From an uncultured Clostridia bacterium (lineage in GTDB: Bacteria > Bacillota > Clostridia > TANB77 > CAG-508), in assembly GCA_934180065.1 (NCBI GenBank), contig CAKPRA010000002.1, positions 39,374-103,373 of the forward strand: a stretch of 64,000 nucleotides of DNA, given 5' to 3'. Under the pieces are notes generated by a model. The model was not told the origin of the DNA. It ran no database searches and was given only the letters and a program-made list of their open reading frames with translations. The stretch's first letter is position 1. Each line of letters begins with the position of its first letter. Below, piece by piece: positions 1 to 7,388 of the stretch. The translations under genes and the position numbers were made by a program.

Positions 1-2
1 AC

Positions 3-536
3 TCGGATTTGCCAGATGATTTAGTAAATGCCACTATTGCAGTTGAAGACCATAGATTTAGAGATCATGGAGCTATTGATATTGTTTCAATTGGTAGAGC
101 AATATTCTCAAATATAAAAGCTCAAAATTTAGTTGAAGGTGGAAGTACTATTACTCAGCAAGTTGCAAAAAATCTTTATTTCATGGAAAATACAGATGAT
201 ATTTCTCGAAAAGTTGCAGAGCTTATAATGAGTTACCACTTAGAAAAAAATTATTCTAAAGAAGATATTTTTGAATTATATGTTAATACTATTTATTACG
301 GAAATGGTTATTATGGAATTAAAGATGCCTCAAACGGCTATTTGAAAAAAGAACCTAAAGACCTAACTTTAGATGAATCAACAATGCTTGCTGGAATTCC
401 AAATGCACCCAGTGTTTATGCACCAACTGTTAATATAGATTTATGTAAAAAAAGACAAGCTAAGGTTATACGCTCTATGGTGAAATATGGATATATTTCT
501 CAAGATGAAGCTGATAAAATAAAGCTTGGAATATAA
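3..536 (+). CDS. mtgA: Monofunctional peptidoglycan glycosyltransferase (GT51), 5'-truncated by the window edge
   Basis: Polymerises lipid II into glycan strands at the outer face of the membrane. GT51 motifs are visible in order: EDHRF with the catalytic Glu, GGSTITQQVAKNLY, KVAELIMSYHLEKNYSK with ILELYVNT-like continuation, and the YYGNGYYGI block. The reading frame is open to the window edge, and the residues before the first in-window start (TTG at 9) still fit the family pattern, so the true start and membrane anchor lie outside. The protein stops soon after the glycosyltransferase domain, with no transpeptidase domain, so it is monofunctional rather than a class A PBP. It is convergent with rplS, with a shared terminator between them. 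The symbol is by family analogy. Confidence 0.85.
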   Translation, partial: SDLPDDLVNATIAVEDHRFRDHGAIDIVSIGRAIFSNIKAQNLVEGGSTITQQVAKNLYFMENTDDISRKVAELIMSYHLEKNYSKEDIFELYVNTIYYGNGYYGIKDASNGYLKKEPKDLTLDESTMLAGIPNAPSVYAPTVNIDLCKKRQAKVIRSMVKYGYISQDEADKIKLGI

Positions 537-541
537 TTAGT

Positions 542-594
542 AAAATAAAAATATACATTCGAATTTATAATATCTGAATGTATATTTTTATTTT
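542..594. terminator. Bidirectional rho-independent terminator
   Basis: A 19-bp perfect inverted repeat (542-560 with 576-594) and a 15-nt loop sit between two convergent genes. A-rich and T-rich flanks give U-runs in both directions, so it can end both the glycosyltransferase and the rplS transcripts. Confidence 0.85.
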
Positions 595-601
595 TTAGTT
601 A

Positions 602-1099
602 TTATTCAGCTTTTGGAGCTTCATCAACTTTAACTTCTTCAGTTGCTGGAGCTTCAACTTTTACTTCTTCAACAGCTGGTGTTGCTACTTCTTCAGCTAC
701 AGGAGCTTCTTCAGTTTCTACACCTTTGATAACTATTTCTTTGTTTTCAATTCTAGCACCAATTGCCTCTTTAGTTTTAGAAGCTTTACCTACTCTATCT
801 CTTAAGTAGTATAATTTAGCACGTCTTGCTTTACCTACTCTAACAACTTCAACTTTTTCTACCATTGGTGAGTGAATTAAGAATGTTTTTTCAACTCCAC
901 ATCCGTAAGCAACTCTTCTTACTGTAAATGTAGCATTTAATCCTCCACCTTGTTTTTTAATTATTATTCCTTCGAATACTTGGATTCTTTCTCTATTACC
1001 TTCCTTAATTCTTTGATGTACTCTTACTGTATCACCAACTTTAAGGTCTGGAATCGCATTTTTCATTTGCTCATGTTCAATTGATTTTATGATATCCAT
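602..1099 (-). CDS. rplS: 50S ribosomal protein L19 with an acidic C-terminal extension
   Basis: L19 lies at the 30S-50S interface. Residues 1-115 are a standard L19, with the GDTVRVHQRIKEGNRERIQVF and FEGI blocks and the basic RRAKLYYLRDR segment. Bacterial L19 is normally about 115 residues; this protein has 165. The extra C-terminal part (about 120-165) is a low-complexity run of Glu, Val, Ala, Pro and Thr (repeated EEV, EVKV, EAPA units), presumably disordered and negatively charged, which is odd for an rRNA-binding protein. AAAGGAG sits 7 nt before the ATG. It is the last gene of the ffh-ylxM-rpsP-khpA-rimM-trmD-rplS run. Confidence 0.95.
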   Translation of the reverse strand: MDIIKSIEHEQMKNAIPDLKVGDTVRVHQRIKEGNRERIQVFEGIIIKKQGGGLNATFTVRRVAYGCGVEKTFLIHSPMVEKVEVVRVGKARRAKLYYLRDRVGKASKTKEAIGARIENKEIVIKGVETEEAPVAEEVATPAVEEVKVEAPATEEVKVDEAPKAE

Positions 1100-1116
1100 C
1101 GATATTCTCCTTTCTT

Positions 1117-1153
1117 AATTTTTAGGGATTCTATATCCCTTATCCTAAATTTA
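1117..1153 (-). promoter_or_regulatory. Candidate L19 leader hairpin
   Basis: In the gap between trmD and rplS, AGGGAT (1124-1129) can pair with ATCCCT (1135-1140). TTTAGG (1121-1126) can alternatively pair with CCTAAA (1144-1149), so two mutually exclusive stems exist just before the rplS ribosome binding site. Firmicutes are known to carry a small L19 leader RNA at this position; assignment to that family is inference from location and shape. Confidence 0.4.
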
Positions 1154-1173
1154 AAATTATATTTACATAGATT

Positions 1174-1887
1174 CTATTTATCTACATTATTTAATACTTT
1201 TTTATCTTCAACAGATAAATCAGCATTTTGTAAAAGCTCTGGTCTTTTATTATATGTATTTTTTAAAGATTCAGCTCTTCTCCATCTTCTTATATTTTCA
1301 TGATGACCAGATTTTAAAATTTCTGGTACTTCACGATTTCTAAATACTTCTGGTCTTGTGTATTGTGGATATTCTAACAAGTTATTTGAAAATGACTCTT
1401 CAGCTGTAGATTCATTGCTAAGTACACCCTCAATATATCTGCTAACAGAATCAATTAATACCATTGCTGGTAGCTCTCCTCCTGTTAAAACATAATTTCC
1501 AATTGAGATTTCCTCAGGATTAATCTCATCTATAACTCTTTGATCAATTCCTTCATAATGCCCACATAAAATTATTAAGTGCTGCTCTTTACTAAGACTT
1601 TCGACTTTTTGTTGATTTAATAAATTACCTTGTGGTGACATATATATTACTTTTGCATTTTCATCTTTTACAGATGTATAAGCATCATATACAACATCTG
1701 GTCTAATTACCATTCCAGCTCCACCACCGTATGGAGTATCATCTACTTTTTTATGCTTATCCTTTGAAAAATCTCTAATGTTTATTAAATTAATATTTAT
1801 TAAATCTTTTTCAATTGCCCTTCCCAAAATACTTTGATTTAAAGAATCAAACATTTCTGGGAAAAGTGTTAAAACATCAAATTTCAT
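1174..1887 (-). CDS. trmD: tRNA (guanine-37-N1)-methyltransferase TrmD
   Basis: Methylates G37 next to the anticodon of a subset of tRNAs with S-adenosylmethionine, which prevents frameshifting. The sequence begins MKFDVLTLFPEMF, typical of TrmD. The trefoil-knot SAM site shows as LCGHYEGIDQRV and the GNYVLTGGELPAMVLID block, followed by the RPEVF and HH-x-x-I-x-x-WRR tRNA-binding segments. At 237 residues it is normal length. It starts 10 nt after rimM ends. Confidence 0.96.
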   Translation of the reverse strand: MKFDVLTLFPEMFDSLNQSILGRAIEKDLININLINIRDFSKDKHKKVDDTPYGGGAGMVIRPDVVYDAYTSVKDENAKVIYMSPQGNLLNQQKVESLSKEQHLIILCGHYEGIDQRVIDEINPEEISIGNYVLTGGELPAMVLIDSVSRYIEGVLSNESTAEESFSNNLLEYPQYTRPEVFRNREVPEILKSGHHENIRRWRRAESLKNTYNKRPELLQNADLSVEDKKVLNNVDK

Positions 1888-1897
1888 CTTTCCTCCA

Positions 1898-2407
1898 TTA
1901 TTCTACTAAACCTTTTAATAAATGAACTATTACTTTTTGTTTTTCAATATCAATATTAAGTATAACATCTTCAATTCTAGGTAAAAGTATTTGCTTACCA
2001 AGTTCATCTTTTACCACAAAAATATCACGACTTCCTGTATTATATATATCATCTACTTTACCTAAATATTGATCAGTATCTGTATATACATCAGAACCTA
2101 TAATATCTGCAATAAAATATTCTCCCTCTTCTAGCTCTTTAGCATCTTTTCTATGAATTTTTAAATAACAGCCTTTATATCTTTCTGCGATATTCATATC
2201 TTCGATACCTTCTAATTTCATAAGAACCATATCTTTTTGATATTTTACTTCTTTAATTTTCATTTCAATTATATTTTTATTTTTAACAACTAGGATTTTT
2301 CCTAATCTCTCAAATTCTGTTATATCATCTGTAAAAGGCTTTACTTTAACAAATCCTTTAACTCCAAATGTATTAACAATTTGACCTATTTCAAAATATT
2401 CTTGCAT
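1898..2407 (-). CDS. rimM: 16S rRNA processing protein RimM
   Basis: Assists maturation of the 30S head by binding S19. The N-terminal beta-barrel has the family signature GQIVNTFGVKGFVKVKPFTDD, and the C-terminal PRC-barrel carries the IADIIGSDVYTD and LLPRIEDVILNID segments. At 169 residues it is normal. It sits between khpA (8 nt gap) and trmD (10 nt gap), its usual place. Confidence 0.95.
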   Translation of the reverse strand: MQEYFEIGQIVNTFGVKGFVKVKPFTDDITEFERLGKILVVKNKNIIEMKIKEVKYQKDMVLMKLEGIEDMNIAERYKGCYLKIHRKDAKELEEGEYFIADIIGSDVYTDTDQYLGKVDDIYNTGSRDIFVVKDELGKQILLPRIEDVILNIDIEKQKVIVHLLKGLVE

Positions 2408-2415
2408 TTTTACCT

Positions 2416-2646
2416 CTAATCTACAAATTCAATATTAACTTTTTTATTTTCTTTAGCTGATACTGATTTCATAACAGTTCTTATTGATTTTGCTACTCTA
2501 CCTTGTTTTCCGATAACTTTTCCCATATCATCTTTTGAAACACTTACTTTAAATGTTATAACATTACCTTCAGTAATTTCTTCGATTGATATAGCATTTT
2601 TATCGTCAACTAAGTTAGTAATTATCAATTCTAAAATTTCTTTCAT
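2416..2646 (-). CDS. khpA: KH-domain RNA-binding protein KhpA
   Basis: A 76-residue single KH domain with the expected GKVIGKQGRVAKSIR loop (GxxG = GKQG). In other Firmicutes it pairs with KhpB/Jag and affects cell-division and elongation control by binding RNA. Located between rpsP and rimM, the conserved position of ylqC/khpA. The length matches the family. Confidence 0.93.
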   Translation of the reverse strand: MKEILELIITNLVDDKNAISIEEITEGNVITFKVSVSKDDMGKVIGKQGRVAKSIRTVMKSVSAKENKKVNIEFVD

Positions 2647-2675
2647 ATTTTTCTCCTTTCACAAAGAGACCTAAA

Positions 2676-2909
2676 TTATTTTGCTTTTTCTATTAAAGCT
2701 TTAACTGTTTCTGTTGGTTTTGCACCATTTTTAATCCATTGTGCAGTTTTTTCTTTGTCTAAAACTATTGTTGCAGGATCTGTCATAGGATTGTATGAAC
2801 CGATTTTTTCGATTATTTTACCATCTCTTGGAGATCTAGAATCAGCAACTACTATATGATAGAATGGAGCTTTTTTAGCACCTTGTCTTTGTAATCTAAT
2901 TTTTACCAT
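2676..2909 (-). CDS. rpsP: 30S ribosomal protein S16
   Basis: Binds 16S rRNA in the 5' domain and is needed for body assembly. The start MVKIRLQRQGAKKAPFYHIVVADSRSPRDG is the S16 signature, and the 77-residue length is close to the usual 80-90. The Shine-Dalgarno AAGGAGG lies 12 nt upstream. It follows ffh by 17 nt. Confidence 0.97.
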   Translation of the reverse strand: MVKIRLQRQGAKKAPFYHIVVADSRSPRDGKIIEKIGSYNPMTDPATIVLDKEKTAQWIKNGAKPTETVKALIEKAK

Positions 2910-2926
2910 TTTTCTTTTTCACCTCC

Positions 2927-4288
2927 TTAAAATTTCAAGTCATTAAAAGCATTTTTATCAATACCTTTTAGACTCTTCATCATATTTTTCATACCTTTTT
3001 CAGATTTCATTTGTTTCATCATTTTCTGAGTCATCTCAAATGATTTCATAAATTTATTCAATTGTTCAACAGTTGTTCCACTACCTTTTGCAATTCTTAA
3101 TCTTCTTTGACCATTTATTATTTTTGGATTTCTTCTTTCTGCTTTTGTCATTGAATATATCATTGCTTCTATTCTAATAAATTCCTTATCATCAACTTTT
3201 ACATCATTTATTTTGCTTCCTAATCCAGGTATCATTTTTAATATTGATGAAAAAGATCCCATTTTCTTAATTTGTTTTAATTGTGCTAAATAATCATCTA
3301 AATCGAAATTATTTTTTCTAAGTTGAGCTTCTAACTTTTCTGCTTCCTCCTCAGATAATGCCTCTTCAGCTTTTTCTATTATTGAAAGAACATCTCCCAT
3401 TCCTAAAATTCTTTGTGCCATTCTATCAGGATGGAATTGTTCAATATCATTCATTTTTTCACCTGTTGCAATAAACTTTATTGGTCTATCAGTAACTTTT
3501 TTTACAGATAATGCCGCACCACCACGAGTATCACCGTCTAGTTTTGTAAGTACTAAACCATCTATTCCAACTGTATCTTTAAAAGTTTGTGCAACATTTA
3601 CAGCTTCTTGACCTGTCATACTGTCTACAACAAGTAAAATCTCATGTGGTTTTACAGCAGACTTTAATTCTGAAAGCTCTTTCATTAAATCTTCATCAAT
3701 TTGTAATCGTCCTGCTGTATCTATAATTATTACATCATTTAATTTTTTATATGCTTCCTCAATAGCATTTTTAGATATCCTTACAACATTTTTTGAATTT
3801 TCCTCTGCATATACAGGAATGTTCAATTGAGCCCCCAAAACTTGTAATTGTTTGATAGCTGCAGGTCTATAAACGTCACATGCAACTAATAATGGCTTTT
3901 TGCCTTGTTTTCTTAATAAATTTGCAATTTTGCCAGCAGTCGTTGTTTTACCAGATCCTTGTAAACCTATCATCATTATTATTGTAGGAGGATTTGGAGA
4001 TATATTTATTTTTGAATCTGTTCCACCTAACAATTCTACTAATTCATCTTTAACAATTTTTATTATTTGTTGTCCTGGAGTCAATGATTTTAAAACATCT
4101 TGACCTAAAGCCTTTTCCTGAATTGTAGCAATAAATTCTTTTACTATTTTATAATTAACATCTGCTTCAAGTAATGCTAATTTTACTTCTCTTAACATTT
4201 CTTTCAAATCAGATTCAGTTATTCTAGTTTTTCCTCTAAATTTTCTGGTTATTCCTTGTAATTTTGAAGATAATCCCTCAAATGCCAT
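2927..4288 (-). CDS. ffh: Signal recognition particle GTPase Ffh (SRP54)
   Basis: Targets nascent membrane and secreted proteins to FtsY/SecY together with 4.5S RNA. The N domain occupies about 1-90. The G domain shows G1 GLQGSGKTTTAGKIA, DVYRPAA, DTAGR, TKLD-type G4 and GGAALS. The C-terminal M domain (about 325-453) is rich in Met (FEMTQKMMKQMK and similar), as needed for signal-peptide binding. Length 453 is normal. The start is supported by a GGGGG ribosome binding site 8 nt upstream, and it follows ylxM by 18 nt. Confidence 0.97.
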   Translation of the reverse strand: MAFEGLSSKLQGITRKFRGKTRITESDLKEMLREVKLALLEADVNYKIVKEFIATIQEKALGQDVLKSLTPGQQIIKIVKDELVELLGGTDSKINISPNPPTIIMMIGLQGSGKTTTAGKIANLLRKQGKKPLLVACDVYRPAAIKQLQVLGAQLNIPVYAEENSKNVVRISKNAIEEAYKKLNDVIIIDTAGRLQIDEDLMKELSELKSAVKPHEILLVVDSMTGQEAVNVAQTFKDTVGIDGLVLTKLDGDTRGGAALSVKKVTDRPIKFIATGEKMNDIEQFHPDRMAQRILGMGDVLSIIEKAEEALSEEEAEKLEAQLRKNNFDLDDYLAQLKQIKKMGSFSSILKMIPGLGSKINDVKVDDKEFIRIEAMIYSMTKAERRNPKIINGQRRLRIAKGSGTTVEQLNKFMKSFEMTQKMMKQMKSEKGMKNMMKSLKGIDKNAFNDLKF

Positions 4289-4306
4289 TTGAAGTTCCCC
4301 CTTACA

Positions 4307-4642
4307 TTAAATTAATTGTTCTAATCTTTTTTTTATGCTTTGTATTTCTATTTTATTGGTTTCATTTTCTACCTTTTCTAAATCATTTATTATCTTTTTT
4401 ATTTTTTTTTCTTGATTTAGCATTTTTTTCAAAAAACATAATTTTTCTTCTATTTCTATTAGTTTATTTTTTCCTTTATTTATTACATCATTTACAGCTT
4501 GTCTTGTTATATTATTATTTTCAGCTATTTCTGAAAGTGATAAATCATTATTATAATAATCATTTAACAACTCATATTGTTTTTCTGTTAATAATTCACC
4601 ATATATTCCAAATAGTATTCCTATTTTTATTTTTTCTTCCAT
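4307..4642 (-). CDS. ylxM: YlxM-like helix-turn-helix protein encoded upstream of ffh
   Basis: A 111-residue protein with a sigma-like helix-turn-helix: LLTEKQYELLNDYYNNDLS, then LSEIAENNNITRQAVNDVI. A C-terminal coiled coil of Lys/Glu follows. In streptococci YlxM stimulates SRP GTPase activity with RNA. I chose the ATG at 4642 because AAAGGAAG lies upstream of it; an upstream in-frame ATG at 4678 has no ribosome binding site. It is the first gene of the ffh operon, with its own promoter. Confidence 0.88.
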   Translation of the reverse strand: MEEKIKIGILFGIYGELLTEKQYELLNDYYNNDLSLSEIAENNNITRQAVNDVINKGKNKLIEIEEKLCFLKKMLNQEKKIKKIINDLEKVENETNKIEIQSIKKRLEQLI

Positions 4643-4706
4643 ATTTTTATTTTGCTTCCTTTCTTGAGATTTTTTCATCTATCTCAAAAAAATGTAATGC
4701 TAATAT

Positions 4707-4735
4707 ACTTTACACCATTTTCATGGATTTGTCAA
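4707..4735 (-). promoter_or_regulatory. Promoter of the ylxM-ffh-rpsP operon
   Basis: On the minus strand TTGACA (4730-4735) and TAAAGT (4707-4712) are separated by 17 nt. The -35 is a perfect consensus, while the -10 matches 4 of 6. It lies 65 nt before the ylxM start. Confidence 0.6.
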
Positions 4736-4745
4736 GTATTTTTAC

Positions 4746-4779
4746 ATTACATTTTGCGATTTATATTACATTTTGCAAT
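4746..4779. repeat. Two direct repeats upstream of the ylxM promoter
   Basis: The 15-mers ATTACATTTTGCGAT (4746-4760) and ATTACATTTTGCAAT (4765-4779) differ at one position and have a 19-bp period. They sit just upstream of the -35, as an activator or repressor site would. A partial inverted copy (AATGTAATGC) is at 4691-4700. No regulator can be assigned. Confidence 0.45.
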
Positions 4780-4867
4780 TTTATTAAATATGTTACAACT
4801 CACTGTCAATATTTTTAAGTACAATATTATAATTGTTAGCATTTACAATATATGTATTTTTATATTA

Positions 4868-5293
4868 TCACTTTGAATTCCATAATTCTGTTAATTCATT
4901 ATCTGTAATAATTTTTAAGTCATTTCTTGCATATATAATCATATTTCTCTTTTCCTCTATATTTTCAATACTCCTTAGATAATTTAAAACTGCTTCTTTT
5001 CCTCCTATTTTTTTATTAAATTCATTTAGCTCTTCTTTAGAAAATTTACGAATTTCGCCTGTTTTAGCATCTCTCATTTTACAACTTACTGATAGTTTTT
5101 TTAACATAGCAAATCTTTCTAATATATGATCATTTTCTTTCTCTTCAGAGCCTCTAATCGTATTAATTGCCTCATCTATATTATTAACATACATTGGTGA
5201 TTTATAAATTTGATAAGCCATAATACTTCCAAACATTATAGCAGATAACACAATAAAAGCAACAACAGATATTACTACTTTATCTTTATACAT
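4868..5293 (-). CDS. Small single-pass membrane protein, third gene of the LytTR cassette
   Basis: Not recognised. The 141-residue protein has a hydrophobic segment near the N-terminus (VVISVVAFIVLSAIMFGSIMA, residues about 6-26) and a charged, probably extracellular helical region of about 110 residues. The ATG at 5293 is preferred over 5314 because AGAGGGGGG lies 6 nt upstream of it. It overlaps the end of the preceding membrane-protein gene by 8 nt, so the two are probably translationally coupled. Its position behind a LytTR regulator suggests a role in the same regulatory unit; that is inference. Confidence 0.7.
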   Translation of the reverse strand: MYKDKVVISVVAFIVLSAIMFGSIMAYQIYKSPMYVNNIDEAINTIRGSEEKENDHILERFAMLKKLSVSCKMRDAKTGEIRKFSKEELNEFNKKIGGKEAVLNYLRSIENIEEKRNMIIYARNDLKIITDNELTELWNSK

Positions 5294-5615
5294 TATTATC
5301 CCCCCTCTTATCAATTTTCTTTTGATACATTTTTACTTGTTCTAATTTCATATTTAACTTATTCATAATATATTTATTATATTGTTTTACAGAATATATT
5401 ATAATAAAATATATTAATGTATACACTATAAGATAAATAATTCCATATGATAATATATAATACTTTATATTAAACAAATCTTGTGTAGGATTAATGCTGG
5501 TTTCAAGTAAAATTGCTACTATTACTCTCTGTGTAAAAAACGCTATTGTTGAAAAGGAAATCATTCCAATAATATAATACATAATTTTTTTAAAGATAAA
5601 ATTAATTTTTGCCAT
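5286..5615 (-). CDS. Small two-pass membrane protein, probable partner of the LytTR regulator
   Basis: A 109-residue protein with two strongly hydrophobic segments (about 11-37 and 52-76) and a basic C-terminal tail. It starts 2 nt after the LytTR gene stops, and its ribosome binding site (AAAGGA) lies inside that gene's last codons. Streptococcal LytTR regulatory systems such as HdrRM and BrsRM pair a LytTR factor with a small membrane inhibitor; the arrangement here is the same, but homology to HdrM or BrsM cannot be shown by eye. Confidence 0.75.
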   Translation of the reverse strand: MAKINFIFKKIMYYIIGMISFSTIAFFTQRVIVAILLETSINPTQDLFNIKYYILSYGIIYLIVYTLIYFIIIYSVKQYNKYIMNKLNMKLEQVKMYQKKIDKRGDNNV

Positions 5616-5617
5616 AT

Positions 5618-6085
5618 CTATATCATCCTTTCTTCTAAATAATTCATAATGCTTGAGTTTCTTCTTCTAGAAACTATTTGTTCACTTGAATCATCTAATT
5701 TCACTACTATCTTTCCAGTTTCACTTATATCAAATTTCTCAACATGTTTTATATTAACTATACAACTTTTTGAAACTCGCATAAAATCTGTATGCTTTTT
5801 TTCTAATTCATACAATCTACTTTTTATCTTATAGCTTTCATTCTTTAATTTACAATAGTTATATTTTTTATCACTATAAAACATAATTATATCGTTAATA
5901 TCTATTTCTATTAATGAATAATCTTCATTCAAAACAATAACCATATTTTTTTGTTTTTTATTATAATTATTTATATATTCAATTAACTGTTGCACTTCTT
6001 TATTTTCTGAACAATATTGTATTTCTAAATATATCTCATCACTTTTCAGACTTTCATTACTTTTTTTATTAAAATTAATTTTCAT
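5618..6085 (-). CDS. LytTR-family DNA-binding regulator without a receiver domain
   Basis: Residues about 55-150 form a LytTR domain: IEIDINDIIMFYSDKKY, then YKIKSRLYELEKKH, then FMRVSKSCIVNIKHVEKF, and a final LDD-x-x-EQIVSRRR segment. These match the beta-strand DNA-binding fold of AgrA, LytR and HdrR. The N-terminal 50 residues are not a CheY-like receiver (no phospho-acceptor Asp pattern), so control probably comes from the linked membrane protein. AGGAGG lies 11 nt before the ATG. First gene of a three-gene operon. Confidence 0.9.
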   Translation of the reverse strand: MKINFNKKSNESLKSDEIYLEIQYCSENKEVQQLIEYINNYNKKQKNMVIVLNEDYSLIEIDINDIIMFYSDKKYNYCKLKNESYKIKSRLYELEKKHTDFMRVSKSCIVNIKHVEKFDISETGKIVVKLDDSSEQIVSRRRNSSIMNYLEERMI

Positions 6086-6128
6086 AAAATGTTTATCCTC
6101 CTAAAAAAATATAATTAATTTATCTTAT

Positions 6129-6193
6129 TTTATAATTCAGATTTCAAAATTTCAACAATACGTTATAAATGGTCATATATAGTGATATATGGT
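6129..6193 (-). promoter_or_regulatory. LytTR operon promoter with upstream direct repeats (candidate LytTR site)
   Basis: On the minus strand, TTGTTG (6153-6158) and TATAAA (6129-6134) are separated by 18 nt. Six nt upstream of the -35 are two 9-bp direct repeats, ACCATATAT (6185-6193) and ACCATTTAT (6165-6173), with a 20-bp period. LytTR proteins are known to bind paired 9-bp direct repeats about two helical turns apart next to the -35, so autoregulation is a reasonable inference. Confidence 0.55.
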
Positions 6194-6218
6194 TATATAA
6201 TATTCCTTTAAATGACTT

Positions 6219-6251
6219 AAATAGAGAAGATTCATTGAATCTTCTCTATTT
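6219..6251. terminator. Perfect hairpin between the DUF1653 gene and the LytTR operon
   Basis: A 16-bp perfect inverted repeat (6219-6234 with 6236-6251) with AAATAGAG/CTCTATTT ends. The U-tract after it is short in either direction, so it is only a possible terminator for the DUF1653 transcript reading through the repeat element. Confidence 0.45.
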
Positions 6252-6270
6252 GTATCACTTTATTAAATTA

Positions 6271-6445
6271 GTAGAGTAGGATATGTGAATATATATATTA
6301 AAAGAAGTGACGCGCAGTTTGGGAGCATTTAGTAAAATCATAATGCCACCCAAACTCAAATGTGGGCACTACCATTCTCACACTACTTTGTATGGGCGAC
6401 CAGCAAGGAACGTATTTTTAATATATATATTCACATATCCGGCTT
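6271..6445 (+). repeat. Family-1 interspersed repeat, copy A (MITE-like, terminal inverted repeats)
   Basis: A 175-bp element shared with copies at 33.8 and 55.0 kb. Arms 6279-6304 and 6415-6440 are inverted repeats matching at 25 of 26 positions. The interior keeps the blocks GTGACGCGCAG, TTGGGAGC, CTCTCACAC/ATTCTCACAC and GGGCGACCAGCAAG. No open reading frame of substance is present. The bounding words are GTAGAGTAGG on the left and ATATCCGGCTTA on the right. It fills most of the 372-bp gap between the LytTR operon and the DUF1653 gene. Confidence 0.85.
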
Positions 6446-6457
6446 ATTTTAAACACT

Positions 6458-6748
6458 TTATAATTTTTTCAATTCAAAACGATACTTTTGAGTAATATCT
6501 GGATACTTCTCGTGATCTACTTCTGACATAAACATCTCTAATGGTCTTACAGCAAAATCAACACCATTTGTACATTCAGTTTTATATAAAGGTTTGTAAA
6601 CCATTAATTCTTCATTATCCTCGGTATGTCTTGCAGTACCAATAATTTCATATAAATACAAATTTGGCTCTTCTTTTAATTGTTCCTCAGTCATCTTTTC
6701 TCTCTTAAAATGTTGAACAACATCTCCCTTATTAAATTTTCTTTCCAT
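6458..6748 (-). CDS. DUF1653-domain protein
   Basis: A 96-residue protein with the DUF1653 pattern: GDVVQHFKRE, LYEIIGTARHTEDNEELMVY, PLYKTE and FAVRPLEMFMSEV. The function of the family is unknown; it is a small beta-rich domain. It is the last gene of the group running from recD2, after the acetyltransferase (26 nt gap). Confidence 0.85.
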   Translation of the reverse strand: MERKFNKGDVVQHFKREKMTEEQLKEEPNLYLYEIIGTARHTEDNEELMVYKPLYKTECTNGVDFAVRPLEMFMSEVDHEKYPDITQKYRFELKKL

Positions 6749-6774
6749 AAATCCTCCTTAAATTATATCATTTA

Positions 6775-7335
6775 TTAAATATTTTTATTTCTTATATAAT
6801 CTCCTTCAAATTCTTCTGCTAATATATCCATAGCTATTGAATCATAATATTTTCCATTTATATATTTACATTTTCTTCTTCTTCCATATTCTTTAAATCC
6901 GCATTTTTGATAGCATTTTAGTGCTCTTTCGTTAAATTCCATTAAATCTAATTTTATATTTTGTAAATTTAAATACTTGAATCCATATTCTAAAATTAAT
7001 CTAATTGCTTCAGTTCCATATCCATTATTTCTATAGGCCTTATCACCTATAAAAATACCTAGTGTTGCAGTTCTATTAATATCATTAAAATTTTCTAAAC
7101 AGACTGTTCCTATCATTTTATTTTCATCTAATGTAACAATTACAAAAGATGATTTTTGATTTGAATGTTGCTCTAGAAATTCTTTTTCTGCTGATAATGA
7201 CTGCAATTGACCGCTTCTCCCTAAATAATCTGTTGTTTCAAAATCGTTCATCCATTCTGTAAATATTTCATAATCTTCTGTACTTCTAGGTGATAAATAT
7301 ATTCTATCTCCAACCAATTTTTTAAAATACTTCAT
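6775..7335 (-). CDS. GNAT-family N-acetyltransferase (RimJ/RimL type)
   Basis: 186 residues. Motif A (acetyl-CoA binding) is visible as GDKAYRNNGYGTEAIRLIL around residue 100, and motif B as LNQNIKLDL with NERALKCYQKCGFKEYGRRR. This arrangement is typical of RimJ/RimL-like enzymes that acetylate protein N-termini or small amines. The substrate cannot be predicted. Preceded by a GAGGGGG ribosome binding site. Confidence 0.9.
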   Translation of the reverse strand: MKYFKKLVGDRIYLSPRSTEDYEIFTEWMNDFETTDYLGRSGQLQSLSAEKEFLEQHSNQKSSFVIVTLDENKMIGTVCLENFNDINRTATLGIFIGDKAYRNNGYGTEAIRLILEYGFKYLNLQNIKLDLMEFNERALKCYQKCGFKEYGRRRKCKYINGKYYDSIAMDILAEEFEGDYIRNKNI

Positions 7336-7388
7336 ATAAAACCCCCTCTTTATGCGTATTATTTGAATAAAAATTTAGCACTCCTTGT

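Noticed and set aside
4264..4818. Plus-strand open frame rich in Phe, Leu and His over ylxM
   Set aside because: Antisense shadow of ylxM and its promoter; composition comes from T-rich strand.
6307..6495. Open frame inside family-1 copy A
   Set aside because: Spans a repeat and the end of the DUF1653 gene; not shared by the other copies.
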